From NCBI GenBank assembly GCA_963556145.1, contig OY744467.1:4898001-4962000 (forward strand): a DNA stretch of 64,000 bases. Direction: 5' to 3'. The first letter of the stretch is position 1, and every line of letters begins with the position of its first letter. This document shows positions 21,068 through 31,900 of the stretch, in pieces. The notes under the pieces were generated by a model. That model made no database searches and had not been told where the DNA came from. It saw nothing but the letters and a program-made list of their open reading frames with translations. Both the position numbers and the translations under genes were made by a program. The stretch is from Hygrocybe punicea (Eukaryota > Basidiomycota > Agaricomycetes > Agaricales > Hygrophoraceae).

Positions 21068-23252
21068 ATGAATTCCCCCAACATGGGCTCTGCAACCGTG
21101 GCGGCGAGAAACAGCTCCCACTCTCACTGCCCCTCTGCGGAGTCATTTCTGCTTGAACAAGCCGAGGTCGAACGCATGTTGACACATCAATTCAAGACAC
21201 ATGCATATATACCCAAGCCGCCCTCTAAGGCGCTTCCCCCACGTCCGGGAGGTCTCAGACTCCGGAAAGCCCACATTCCATCGTCTCCGCAGCCTCGGAA
21301 CGCAGTATATCCCCACGGGAGTAAAGATTCCGCGTCGACTCTTCAGTTTCTCCCTGACATTCGATCTGCCTCGCCAATGTCCATCCAGTAAGCCTCTTCA
21401 ACATAACCGTAAGGCTGTACTCAATGATCATCACAACCATAGGTCAATCGATGGTCGAGTACCCACAAACCAACGCGTTTTTCGTATGCACTCGGCAAAT
21501 AAAAGCGAAGGATCGTTGCAAAAATTGTCTTTCACACATAAATGTCCTTCCCTTAGATCCAACAGCACTCTCAGATTAGAGAATTCTACTCTGGACCACG
21601 TCAAAACTATCCCTTACCAACGAGACAAACTGGAAATGTGTCGGGCTCGATCACGCACACCAAGTTCATTCTCAACCTTGTCGCTTGGTTCATATCCATC
21701 GAAAATGGATATGTTACCCCGGCACAGTCCCAATCCACAATCCATAGACTTCCGCCAGCTCCGTCGATACGCCACCTACCTCCACCCCGAAGATCAAGAA
21801 GGGGAGGGTGATCGCCGGCCGCCTTCAACTCAGCCTTCCTCTCGGGCGAATTCGCGCATGGCTTCTCCTGAGCACCGTGATGTCCTTCATCGGACAATTG
21901 TAGACCGCGACGACGACGCCAGGAGCGGCATCAGTAGCGCGGAGTTGACCCCGCTGGCCACGTATGGCAACTCGAACGCATCGTCCAAGTCATTTGATCA
22001 CGAACACGAAAATCCTCATGAGCCAGCGGAGTTTAAGTCTCGCAAGACACGGGAAAGTCTGCCGGCTGTGGACCAAACGCCACTGTTCAACGAGAACGAT
22101 ACGGAAACCGTCATGAGCTTCCTGCAAAGGGTAAGCGCCCGGGTTCCAGCGAAACCACCTCGAATCCCGGAGAGGTCTGAGGAAAAGGATGATATGAACG
22201 ACTTCTCGTGGGAGGCGAGGTCCATCCAACCTAGAGAGGAGGCCAGGGGTCGGAGGGATCTGGATCTTCGGGATCAAGAGTCGATCCGTGCTTTGAGTTT
22301 GAACGGCAGAAGGCGTGAACGGCAAATTAGCAGTGCATCCAGTGTATCGCTCGTTCTCCGGGCCCTGGAGCCTGCTCGGTCACCGGGGAAAAGGCCCCAA
22401 AGTGAACAAATTTTACGTTCAACTCCAGAAGAAGCTCAGGCGGTCACACGTTATGCGGGTGTGGGGAGCATCGTCCGAAGGAACAAATCGTGGACAGTAC
22501 GGCGAGATACGACACCAGCCATCGTCTGGGATGCTCGTGACAAAAACGAGGCGCCACCCAGGAGGGGCCGGTTATTGGGAAAACCCAAGCCGTCGATGCC
22601 ACCCCCGGCACGGCCTTCGCTCCTCGTCCATACGAGCACGAGGGCCACGAATGATTCCAGTGAGACTATCTACGATCACGGTGTATACCGCAGCATTATT
22701 CCAGACCTTCCGAGGAGCAGGTCGCTGCGGCTGGCATCCACAACCTCCTTATCGGCGATTGAAGAAAGATTCCGTCATTATCCCCAGCGTAAGGAATCGG
22801 ACACCTCTCATTATCCGGACACAGAAGTTAATGGCTCCGTGGCACACGGCGAGGATACGCCTACTGGACCGACAGAAGATGGACCGATAGAAGATTTACC
22901 TTCCTTGCAGAGTACAGTGTCGCCCGAGCCTCAACCCCAGTCACCATCACCTCAACCTCGGGTATCGTCGCCTCTAGAAGGCGTGAACACAGACACGGAA
23001 TCCATATCACCCTCGACGCCTTTCCTGTATCGTCCGAAACGGAGTCAGTCGCTCGGTGCGACAGGAAAGCTTCAGTCTCCCGTCCCGGCGGAGGAAGGTT
23101 TAACTTCTTTCATGGATGTCTCGCCAGACCAGGAAGTGCGCGCTCCCTCGAGCGCTAAACCAACGAACCGGCTGAAGATGCTGTTGAAGAGGGCGAGGAA
23201 GGAGATAATAGAATGGGGGAGAAGCCTAGTGGGGAACAGAACCCAGATCTGA
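21068..23252 (+). CDS. unknown disordered 709-aa protein
   Basis: Two exons, 21068-21387 and 21443-23252; a GTAAGC..CATAG intron splits a Gln codon. The product is mostly low complexity: rich in Ser, Pro, Arg and Glu, with many RS, SP and RR pairs. Only the ends look ordered: a helical N-terminal stretch (residues ~9-27) and a basic amphipathic C-terminus, RLKMLLKRARKEIIEW, that could bind membrane or a partner. The SP/TP sites and basic patches fit a phosphorylated cell-polarity or cytoskeleton regulator, but that is a guess. The family is not recognised. Confidence 0.75.
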
Positions 23253-23526
23253 GGTAGAAGTGTTCACCTGTCTTTTGATTCGATTTGTTTTCCTTCTCGT
23301 CTTATATATACTAACATTAATACGTTCAGGCCGTGTTCTTGAGGACTAAAAAAAATGGCAATTTCTGCCTCCTGTACCATGGTACCAATAACTATCGCTG
23401 CAACATGTATTCACTGTGATCAATGTTGTTAAACCGGGCTGTCGCTGATCGTCGTTGCGAATGCATGTCAGGACACGGCTTTAGGCCGGGCCGGACCGGA
23501 CCGCTTATGTCATTTCCTTCGCTCAC

Positions 23527-23559
23527 CCAATCACGTCATGCAGATAGCGCGGTATAAAT
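23527..23559 (+). promoter_or_regulatory. CCAAT, CRE-like and TATA elements
   Basis: CCAAT at 23527-23531 abuts TCACGTCA (23531-23538). TATAAAT at 23553-23559 lies 47 bp before the ATG of the next gene. A CT-rich leader follows. This is the clearest canonical promoter in the window. Confidence 0.65.
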
Positions 23560-23605
23560 TAGGACCTCTACTCTCTCGACATAGCTCACACTACTCTCAC
23601 CCACC

Positions 23606-24592
23606 ATGTCCTCTCCCACAATGCGTGCCCTTTACTCCTTCTACACTGATCCGTCCAACCCCAGCACCCTCACACTGACCTACACCACACGCCCCATCCC
23701 ATCTCCCACTGCAGGGCAAGTACTCATCAAACTGCGCGCATGTGGCATCAATCCATCGGACGTAGCGAACGCGCTGAACGACCGCTTCAAGGGAATCAAG
23801 CCGATCATCCCTGGACGCGACTTTGCAGGCACCATCGTCGATGCCCCCGACGACCCATTGCTAGTCGGATCCGCCGTGTTCGGGAGCAGCGGAGGCTTAC
23901 TCTCAATTCGCATCGACGGCTCGCACGCCGAGTACGTGGTCGTGCCTGCGGACGCATACGCACCCAAGCCAAGCTCGATCTCGTGGACACAAGCCGGCGC
24001 GGTAGGGACGCCTTACGCGACCGCGTGGCTGGCTGCTACCAAGGCAGGCATCCGCCCGGGAAAGGACACAGTGCTCGTCCTCGCCGCCACTGGCGCGGTG
24101 GGCCAGGCTGCAACAACCATCGCACGCGGCCTCGGATGCCGCGTGATCACTGCCTCACGCCGCGACACCACGGACGTCAACACTGAGACGGACCGTGCGC
24201 TGAGCAAAGTGGTCGAGTTGACGGAAGGAAAGGGAGTGGACTTGGTGATCGACACGGCAGGGGCGGCGGAGTTGATGGAGCGCGCGATGAATGTCCTTGG
24301 AAAAGGTGGTCGGTATGCATTCATATCGGCCGGCCGCGGTTCCCCCGAGTTGCGCATCAATGCCGCGCAGCTGTACCAACGGAACCAGACGCTTATGGGG
24401 GTTAATAGCGGGTTGGTAACAATTCAGGAGACTGCAGAGATCTTGCGGCAAATTGGCAAGATGTGGGAGGAGGGCAAGATGGAGCCTCCGTCAGAGGAGT
24501 TCGAGGAAGTAACCTTGGATAAGGGAGTTGAAATTTATAAGGATACGATGAAGTTTGCCGGGAAGAAGTACGTTTTTGTGTTTGATGAATGA
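23606..24592 (+). CDS. quinone-oxidoreductase-type MDR enzyme (NADPH-dependent)
   Basis: One exon, 328 aa, with ATG in CCACCATGT. Medium-chain dehydrogenase/reductase fold: the GroES-like domain (residues ~1-120) has KLRACGINPSDVA and PGRDFAGTIVD. The Rossmann domain (about 130-260) has the AATGAVGQAA dinucleotide loop and DLVIDTAGA. The structural-zinc cysteine cluster of alcohol dehydrogenases is absent, which points to the quinone reductase/enoyl reductase branch. It likely reduces quinones or enones with NADPH in the cytosol. It is the only intronless gene among the well-resolved ones. Confidence 0.88.
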   Translation: MSSPTMRALYSFYTDPSNPSTLTLTYTTRPIPSPTAGQVLIKLRACGINPSDVANALNDRFKGIKPIIPGRDFAGTIVDAPDDPLLVGSAVFGSSGGLLSIRIDGSHAEYVVVPADAYAPKPSSISWTQAGAVGTPYATAWLAATKAGIRPGKDTVLVLAATGAVGQAATTIARGLGCRVITASRRDTTDVNTETDRALSKVVELTEGKGVDLVIDTAGAAELMERAMNVLGKGGRYAFISAGRGSPELRINAAQLYQRNQTLMGVNSGLVTIQETAEILRQIGKMWEEGKMEPPSEEFEEVTLDKGVEIYKDTMKFAGKKYVFVFDE

Positions 24593-24714
24593 AGTCGTCT
24601 GTATGGACAGATCGAATCACAGTGTTTGGGCACAAGTCAGTACTGGTGAAGCTAGCGTCACAAAGCTGTCCAGACTCTTAAAATTTTAAATTCAAGTAAA
24701 TTTGGTGCAACCAG

Positions 24715-24727
24715 CCCCGTAATAAGC
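24715..24727 (+). repeat. 13-bp direct repeat, left flank of foldback element 1
   Basis: CCCCGTAATAAGC, repeated exactly at 28896-28908. At least part is probably the target duplication; a 9-bp GTAATAAGC core would fit a Mutator-like insertion. Confidence 0.7.
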
Positions 24728-27700
24728 GGATAAGGTGACTAGTGTATATGGTCTAAGCGCGTACCAGTTTACAGCCAAACACACGTACCATGTTACACAC
24801 AAAATCATTACAGCCGGCTGAATTAGTGCTCAGGAACCATTCAGCCACTAGTAGACTATTAGAGAACTGGTTCTCCTGCACCACCTGCTGTTGCCTACTG
24901 GCAGTGGTTCCTGAGCACCATCCATACTGTTGTTGAGTGGTTTTCCTGCACCAGATCTCATATTTGGGTGGTGGCTTTCCTGCACCATGGTTCAAAAATA
25001 TTTGGAGTGGTGGTTCACCTGCACCATATTGCTAATTGGGTGATGGTTTCCTTGCACCATGAACTGAAAATATTGTGAGTGGTGGTTCTGCTGCACCACA
25101 TTCCTATTTAGGTGGTGGTTTCCTTGCACCATGGACCGAAAATATTTTGAGTGGTGGTTCTCCTGCACCACACCACTATTTAGGTGATGGTTCTCCTGTA
25201 CCACATCCCTATTTATATGATGGTTTCCTTGCACCATAGTCTAAATATTTTGAGTGGTGGTTCTCCTGCACCACATTCCTATTTAGGTGGTGGTTTCCTT
25301 GCACCATGGACCGAAAATATTTTCAGTGGTGGTTCTCCTGCACCACATTTCTATTTATGTGATGGTTTCCTTGCACCATAGTCCAAATATTTTGAGTGGT
25401 GGTTCTCCTGCACCATATCCCTATTTAGGTCATGGTTTTGTTGAACCATGGACCAAAAATATTTTGAGTGGTGGCTTCCCTACACCACATCCCTATTTAG
25501 GTGATGGTTCTCCTGCACCACATTCCTGTTTAGGTGATGGTTTCCTTGCACCATGGACCAAAAATATTTTGAGTGGTGGTTCTCCTGCACCACATCCCTA
25601 TTTAGGTGGTGGTTTCCTCATACCATAGACCGAAAATATTTTGAGTGGTGGTTCTCCTACACCACATCCCTATTTAGTTGATGGTTCTCCTGCACCACAT
25701 CCCTATTTAGGTGATGGTTCTGCTGCACCACATTCCTATTTAGGTGGTGGTTTCCTTGCACCATGGACCGAAAATATTTTGAGCAGTGGTTCTCCTGCAC
25801 CACACCACTATTTAGGTGATGGTTCTCCTGTACCACATCCCTATTTATATGATGGTTTCCTTGCACCATAGTCTAAATATTTTGAGTGGTGGTTCTCCTG
25901 CACCATTCTAGGTCATGGTTCCCTTGTACCATGGACCGAAAATATGTTGAGTGGTGGTTCTCCTGCACCACATCCCTATTTAGGTGATGGTTCTCCTGCA
26001 CCACATTCCTATTTCGGTGATGGTTTCCTTGCACCATGGACCAAATATTTTGAGTGGTGGTTCTCCTGCACCACATTCCTATCTGGGTGGTGGTTTTCTT
26101 TCACCACATCCAGTGTACAGTTGCTGTGCTCTCGATTCCATCATCCAGGAACCATCAATAACATATTTGACCCTGAATCAATGCTTGGCATTGTTTCTCG
26201 CAGTGACCATATGCTGTGCTCATTGTTGGCAACAGTGAGCTCAATTATTCCTTCATTTCTCACTCAAATTACACATTTAAGCGGTCAAAAAATCATAAAA
26301 ATTCGTGAATACACCCCCACATGTAGTGCACACAGATTGAAGCACAGTAAGTAGCAACAAAATACCAAAAAAGCGGACAACAAAGTGGATACATACCACA
26401 CTTCCCTAGAACTGTGGTACATCCCTGGACCTCCTACAACTACTCCATCATGGGTGCACTCCCTAGTATGTCCTAAACGAGGGGTGTTGACATCTGAGAG
26501 CATTTGGATCAGCTTAAAACATGAAAAGAGGTGAAAAAGTGCGAAATTACATACATGGTGACCAAGAGCACCTGGAATAATAACCTGCTGTCAAAGGACA
26601 GTCAAGTAACCCTAGAATGAAGTGGTAAATCCTTAGGGACTTTGGGCAAAGGGTGGGGGAGATAAAATACCCAAAAAAGCGGCATAAAAATGTTCAACAA
26701 TGCTTACCTCCCTGGATCCCTGGTGTTTCCACAACAACTACAGTAGTTGTATAGCNNNNNNNNNNNNNNNNNNNNNNNNNNNNNNNNNNNNNNNNNNNNN
26801 NNNNNNNNNNNNNNNNNNNNNNNNNNNNNNNNNNNNNNNNNNNNNNNNNNNNNNNNNNNNNNNNNNNNNNNNNNNNNNNNNNNNNNNNNNNNNNNNNNNN
26901 NNNNNNNNNNNNNNNNNNNNNNNNNNNNNNNNNNNNNNNNNNNNNNNNNNNNNNNGTATTTTATCTCCCCCACCCTTTGCCCAAAGTCCCTAAGGATTTA
27001 CCACTTCATTCTAGGGTTACTTGACTGTCCTTTGACAGCAGGTTATTATTCCAGGTGCTCTTGGTCACCATGTATGTAATTTCGCACTTTTTCACCTCTT
27101 TTCATGTTTTAAGCTGATCCAAATGCTCTCAGATGTCAACACCCCTCGTTTAGGACATACTAGGGAGTGCACCCATGATGGAGTAGTTGTAGGAGGTCCA
27201 GGGATGTACCACAGTTCTAGGGAAGTGTGGTATGTATCCACTTTGTTGTCCGCTTTTTTGGTATTTTGTTGCTACTTACTGTGCTTCAATCTGTGTGCAC
27301 TACATGTGGGGGTGTATTCACGAATTTTTATGATTTTTTGACCGCTTAAATGTGTAATTTGAGTGAGAAATGAAGGAATAATTGAGCTCACTGTTGCCAA
27401 CAATGAGCACAGCATATGGTCACTGCGAGAAACAATGCCAAGCATTGATTCAGGGTCAAATATGTTATTGATGGTTCCTGGATGATGGAATCGAGAGCAC
27501 AGCAACTGTACACTGGATGTGGTGAAAGAAAACCACCACCCAGATAGGAATGTGGTGCAGGAGAACCACCACTCAAAATATTTGGTCCATGGTGCAAGGA
27601 AACCATCACCGAAATAGGAATGTGGTGCAGGAGAACCATCACCTAAATAGGGATGTGGTGCAGGAGAACCACCACTCAACATATTTTCGGTCCATGGTAC

Positions 27701-28895
27701 AAGGGAACCATGACCTAGAATGGTGCAGGAGAACCACCACTCAAAATATTTAGACTATGGTGCAAGGAAACCATCATATAAATAGGGATGTGGTACAGGA
27801 GAACCATCACCTAAATAGTGGTGTGGTGCAGGAGAACCACTGCTCAAAATATTTTCGGTCCATGGTGCAAGGAAACCACCACCTAAATAGGAATGTGGTG
27901 CAGCAGAACCATCACCTAAATAGGGATGTGGTGCAGGAGAACCATCAACTAAATAGGGATGTGGTGTAGGAGAACCACCACTCAAAATATTTTCGGTCTA
28001 TGGTATGAGGAAACCACCACCTAAATAGGGATGTGGTGCAGGAGAACCACCACTCAAAATATTTTTGGTCCATGGTGCAAGGAAACCATCACCTAAACAG
28101 GAATGTGGTGCAGGAGAACCATCACCTAAATAGGGATGTGGTGTAGGGAAGCCACCACTCAAAATATTTTTGGTCCATGGTTCAACAAAACCATGACCTA
28201 AATAGGGATATGGTGCAGGAGAACCACCACTCAAAATATTTGGACTATGGTGCAAGGAAACCATCACATAAATAGAAATGTGGTGCAGGAGAACCACCAC
28301 TGAAAATATTTTCGGTCCATGGTGCAAGGAAACCACCACCTAAATAGGAATGTGGTGCAGGAGAACCACCACTCAAAATATTTAGACTATGGTGCAAGGA
28401 AACCATCATATAAATAGGGATGTGGTACAGGAGAACCATCACCTAAATAGTGGTGTGGTGCAGGAGAACCACCACTCAAAATATTTTCGGTCCATGGTGC
28501 AAGGAAACCACCACCTAAATAGGAATGTGGTGCAGCAGAACCACCACTCACAATATTTTCAGTTCATGGTGCAAGGAAACCATCACCCAATTAGCAATAT
28601 GGTGCAGGTGAACCACCACTCCAAATATTTTTGAACCATGGTGCAGGAAAGCCACCACCCAAATATGAGATCTGGTGCAGGAAAACCACTCAACAACAGT
28701 ATGGATGGTGCTCAGGAACCACTGCCAGTAGGCAACAGCAGGTGGTGCAGGAGAACCAGTTCTCTAATAGTCTACTAGTGGCTGAATGGTTCCTGAGCAC
28801 TAATTCAGCCGGCTGTAATGATTTTGTGTGTAACATGGTACGTGTGTTTGGCTGTAAACTGGTACGCGCTTAGACCGCCGGCCCTTGTCACCTTA
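24728..28895. mobile_element. foldback element 1: long inverted repeat of minisatellite arms
   Basis: 24750-26670 is the reverse complement of 26956-28876 with no difference noticed in the parts compared. The outermost ~20 bp are imperfect but still share TAAGGTGAC ends. Each arm consists of tandem units of roughly 70 bp built from TGGTTCTCCTGCACCA and CCTATTTAGGTGATGG blocks. Each unit contains a short TGGT..ACCA hairpin. The centre is unsequenced. No transposase frame is present; long open frames on both strands of the arms are repeat artefacts. The form matches foldback-type elements, whose long terminal inverted repeats are themselves tandem repeats. An assembly joining one arm to its own complement is the alternative, but the flanking direct repeat argues against it. 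Confidence 0.75.
26756..26955. other. assembly gap (200 N)
   Basis: Exactly 200 N, so a placeholder size. It sits off the symmetry centre (26813) and hides the loop and the inner end of the right arm. Confidence 0.99.
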
Positions 28896-28908
28896 CCCCG
28901 TAATAAGC
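28896..28908 (+). repeat. 13-bp direct repeat, right flank of foldback element 1
   Basis: Exact copy of 24715-24727. Confidence 0.7.
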
Positions 28909-28933
28909 CACACCACTAAATAACCTGCCCGGA

Positions 28934-31900
28934 TCAGACATTTGAGAAAAACCCGAGAGCCCTCCCGAGAGCCTCCCCGATATCCCCGATCTTTGTCACT
29001 GCCTGATCGATGCCCTCCTTGGCCTGATCCAAGCGCCCCTTGGCCTGATCCAAGAAGCCCTCCTTGGCCGGATCGAAGTCCTCCCCGAACTGATCGAAAC
29101 GCTCCTTGGCCTGATCGAAGCCCTCCTTGGTCTGATCCAAGCGCTCCTTGGCCTTTGTCACTGCCTCGTCCATCCCCTTATGGATATCCTCCTTGGCCTG
29201 ATTGATGCCCTCCTTGGCCTGATCGACGATGCCCTCGGCCATCTTGGCAAACGGCCGCAGCAGCTCCTGGTCAATGTTGTCCATGAACCCTTCAAGCTCC
29301 TTCTCATGCTTGGCCAGCTCCTCCGTGAACTTCTCGGCCGTGCACTCGACAGTGTTCTTGATGCCTTCGCCCACCTCGTGGTAAAACTTCTTGACCGCCT
29401 CGACACCCTCCTTGGCGATGTCAACCAGCGCCCTACCGACGCTTGAGATGACCGACTTGATCTTGTCCCAGAGTGCAACGAAGAAGGAGACAATGTCGCC
29501 GAGGTCGATCTCGAACCCAAAATCATACTCGTAGCCGGCCACGGTGCAGCTGACCTTGACAGCCACGCGGCCTGCCGTGCCCGACAGCTTGCCGTCGACC
29601 CGCACGGACTTGATGTTCAGCAGCGCCTTGGCCGCCTTGCCGACCACGTTGATGGTGAATCGCAACGGCGCGAGGATGATCTCGCTCTCGGCCGAGATTG
29701 AGTCCTTGAGTTGCCTGTATGCGCGCAGTTTGACGTCGGCTGCCCGCTGCCTCTCAAGCTTGTCCTTGTAGTCCGCGCCAACATCGGTCTTGTCGACGTC
29801 GTTCTTGGTCCGCTCCGCCTGGAGTTTGTCACTGCGCTCATGCTCAAACACGGCCCCCTTCTTGGTGAGCTCCTCGATCTTCTTGTCTGAGTATGCGACA
29901 AGGTCTGCCCGCCGCTTCTGCCGGGCCGCACGCTTCTTGGCTGCCCTGTCCCTGGCGGCTTGGATGTTGCTGACGATGGCCGCACGGCGCGCCAGCGCGA
30001 CCTCGTCGGCCTCCTTTGTCTTCTCCGCCAGCTCGTCAAGCTTTGCGGCGGCTGCCTCGCACGACGCCACGCCGCCCATGTCCCTGCACGTGTGCTTGAA
30101 GGCCTCCTTGGCAGCCTTGACGCTGGCGAGAGCCGTTGCCGCCTTGGATTCTGTCTCCCTGAGCTGGTCAGCGAGCTCCTGGCCCGCCCACCGCCACGGC
30201 TCGTACTCAGGCCCCATGCGCGGCTCCGCCTGGGCGTGCCTCACGAGTGATACCTGCGCCTGGCCGAGCCGCGCCTCGACCGAGCCCAGCACCTCAGACG
30301 TGGCCTGCACCGCCGCGTCGGCGGCCTGCAGAAACCTGACTTTGACTCGCCACTGCTCAGACTCGGCGTGGGCGTCCCGGGCCGCTGCCTCCTGGGCCGC
30401 TGCCTCTTGCTGCTCCTTGTTTGCCAGCTCGCGCTCATCTTGGGCCTCCCTCATGACGAGGTCGCGTTCCTCCTGATCTAGCCTAGCAACGCCGTCGACC
30501 TTGTTCCGCTGCTCCCTCGTGGCCTCGTCCTTAATGTCGGCCATGCGCTTGTCGAGGCCCATGGTCGCCTTCTTGATCGCAGCGTCGCACGAAGCCTTGG
30601 CCGTCACGTACCTGCCCTGCGCCGCATTCAGGTCCGCCACTGCCGCGTTAAAATCGGCCTCTAACTGGCCGAGCTTCTCCGTGTTGCGCTCGCCACCCAG
30701 GTGGTCGTTGGCGAGCTTAACGAGGTAGTCGATGATCCTCTGCTCGACCTCGGCCCAGACGGTGAACGTCTTGCCCTGCAGCAGACCGCCCTCGGCCAGG
30801 CCCCCGACCTGCTTCTTGATGAGGTCCTTGCCCACCTGCTCGGCCAGGGACTGGTGATCTTTCCTTTCTGACGAATCCTTGATGGTCTTCTGGCCTTTGT
30901 CCTTGTCCTCCTCATCCTCTTCAACCTGATCTTCGATGGCAGGAGGCATGGGCCCCTCCAGCTTGGCCTCGACTGTGATCCTCAACGCGTCGCCGACCAC
31001 GACCTCGAAGAAGACGTCAAAGGTGCCCTTGCCCGTGTCGATTTCTACTCTAACAATGACCCAGTTGTCCTTCATAAAGACAATCTTACCGTCGATCTTG
31101 ATCTTCTGCACCTCCCTCGACAGCTCAATGTTCACGTACGGGTCCTTGTCCGGGCCCGAGGTCGCGCACACCTCGAGCTCACCAATCTTGAACCTCTCAA
31201 CGCTGCCCTTCAGCACCGCGCGCCCCGTCGTCAGCTCGGCCTCCAGCTTGGCGCGCTTGCCGAACAGGGTCATGTCGACATCGAGCCGGATCCCCCTCGG
31301 GTAGTATACGTCGAACAGTTCGAAGCCGGTCGAGAGATAGACCTCGAGCTTGCGGATGAAGAAGACGTCGTCACCGGCCGGGATGTCGAGCTCGACTTCG
31401 ATGAGACCGCCGATAGCTCTTAAAAGCTTGGCCACATCAAGGTTGACGAGCCTGACGTGGAGGAGCTGCTTGGAGGCGTCGACGCCTGTGTGGACGTAGA
31501 CGCTGCCAGCGACGTCGCCGACGAGGACGGCACCGCCGAGGGTGACGCTGGATGGGGCGCCGCCGATGTAGGTGATGCCGAGGCCGGCCTTGAAGTTGTT
31601 GATGGTGACAGCCTTGCTAAGCTTGAATGGGTTCACCCATGGGGTTTTGAGTTGGCTGGTCATAGCATTTGATTAGAATGCATCATGGAAGAGAAGAGAG
31701 GGTTGACTCACGCTTGTCCCGTTGCCTCGAAAATTCCCGCAGTAAGGCCGAGCTCGAGAGTGAGTTTCTTGCTGTCCTCTATCGGGAAGGCGAGGTCGCC
31801 CTTGATCTTAATGGTTGGTTGGCTGTTGACGATGGCCACGACGAGGTCAATATTGCCCACAGAGAAGCCTTGGACAGTGAACTATATATATCCTAGATTA

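Noticed and set aside
22315..22890. Second long plus frame inside the 709-aa gene
   Set aside because: Alternative-frame shadow of high-GC coding; no start context.
24900..26100. Regular repeats that could suggest a CRISPR array
   Set aside because: The genome is eukaryotic, units are contiguous without unique spacers of constant length, and the array is mirrored.
26700..27079. Open frames running through the gap
   Set aside because: They consist mainly of N positions, so they carry no evidence.
24753..28873. Dozens of 60-136-aa open frames on both strands (for example NHH- and GGSPAPH-repeat peptides)
   Set aside because: They are mirror images in the two arms of an inverted minisatellite and change frame with repeat length; no start context or family similarity.
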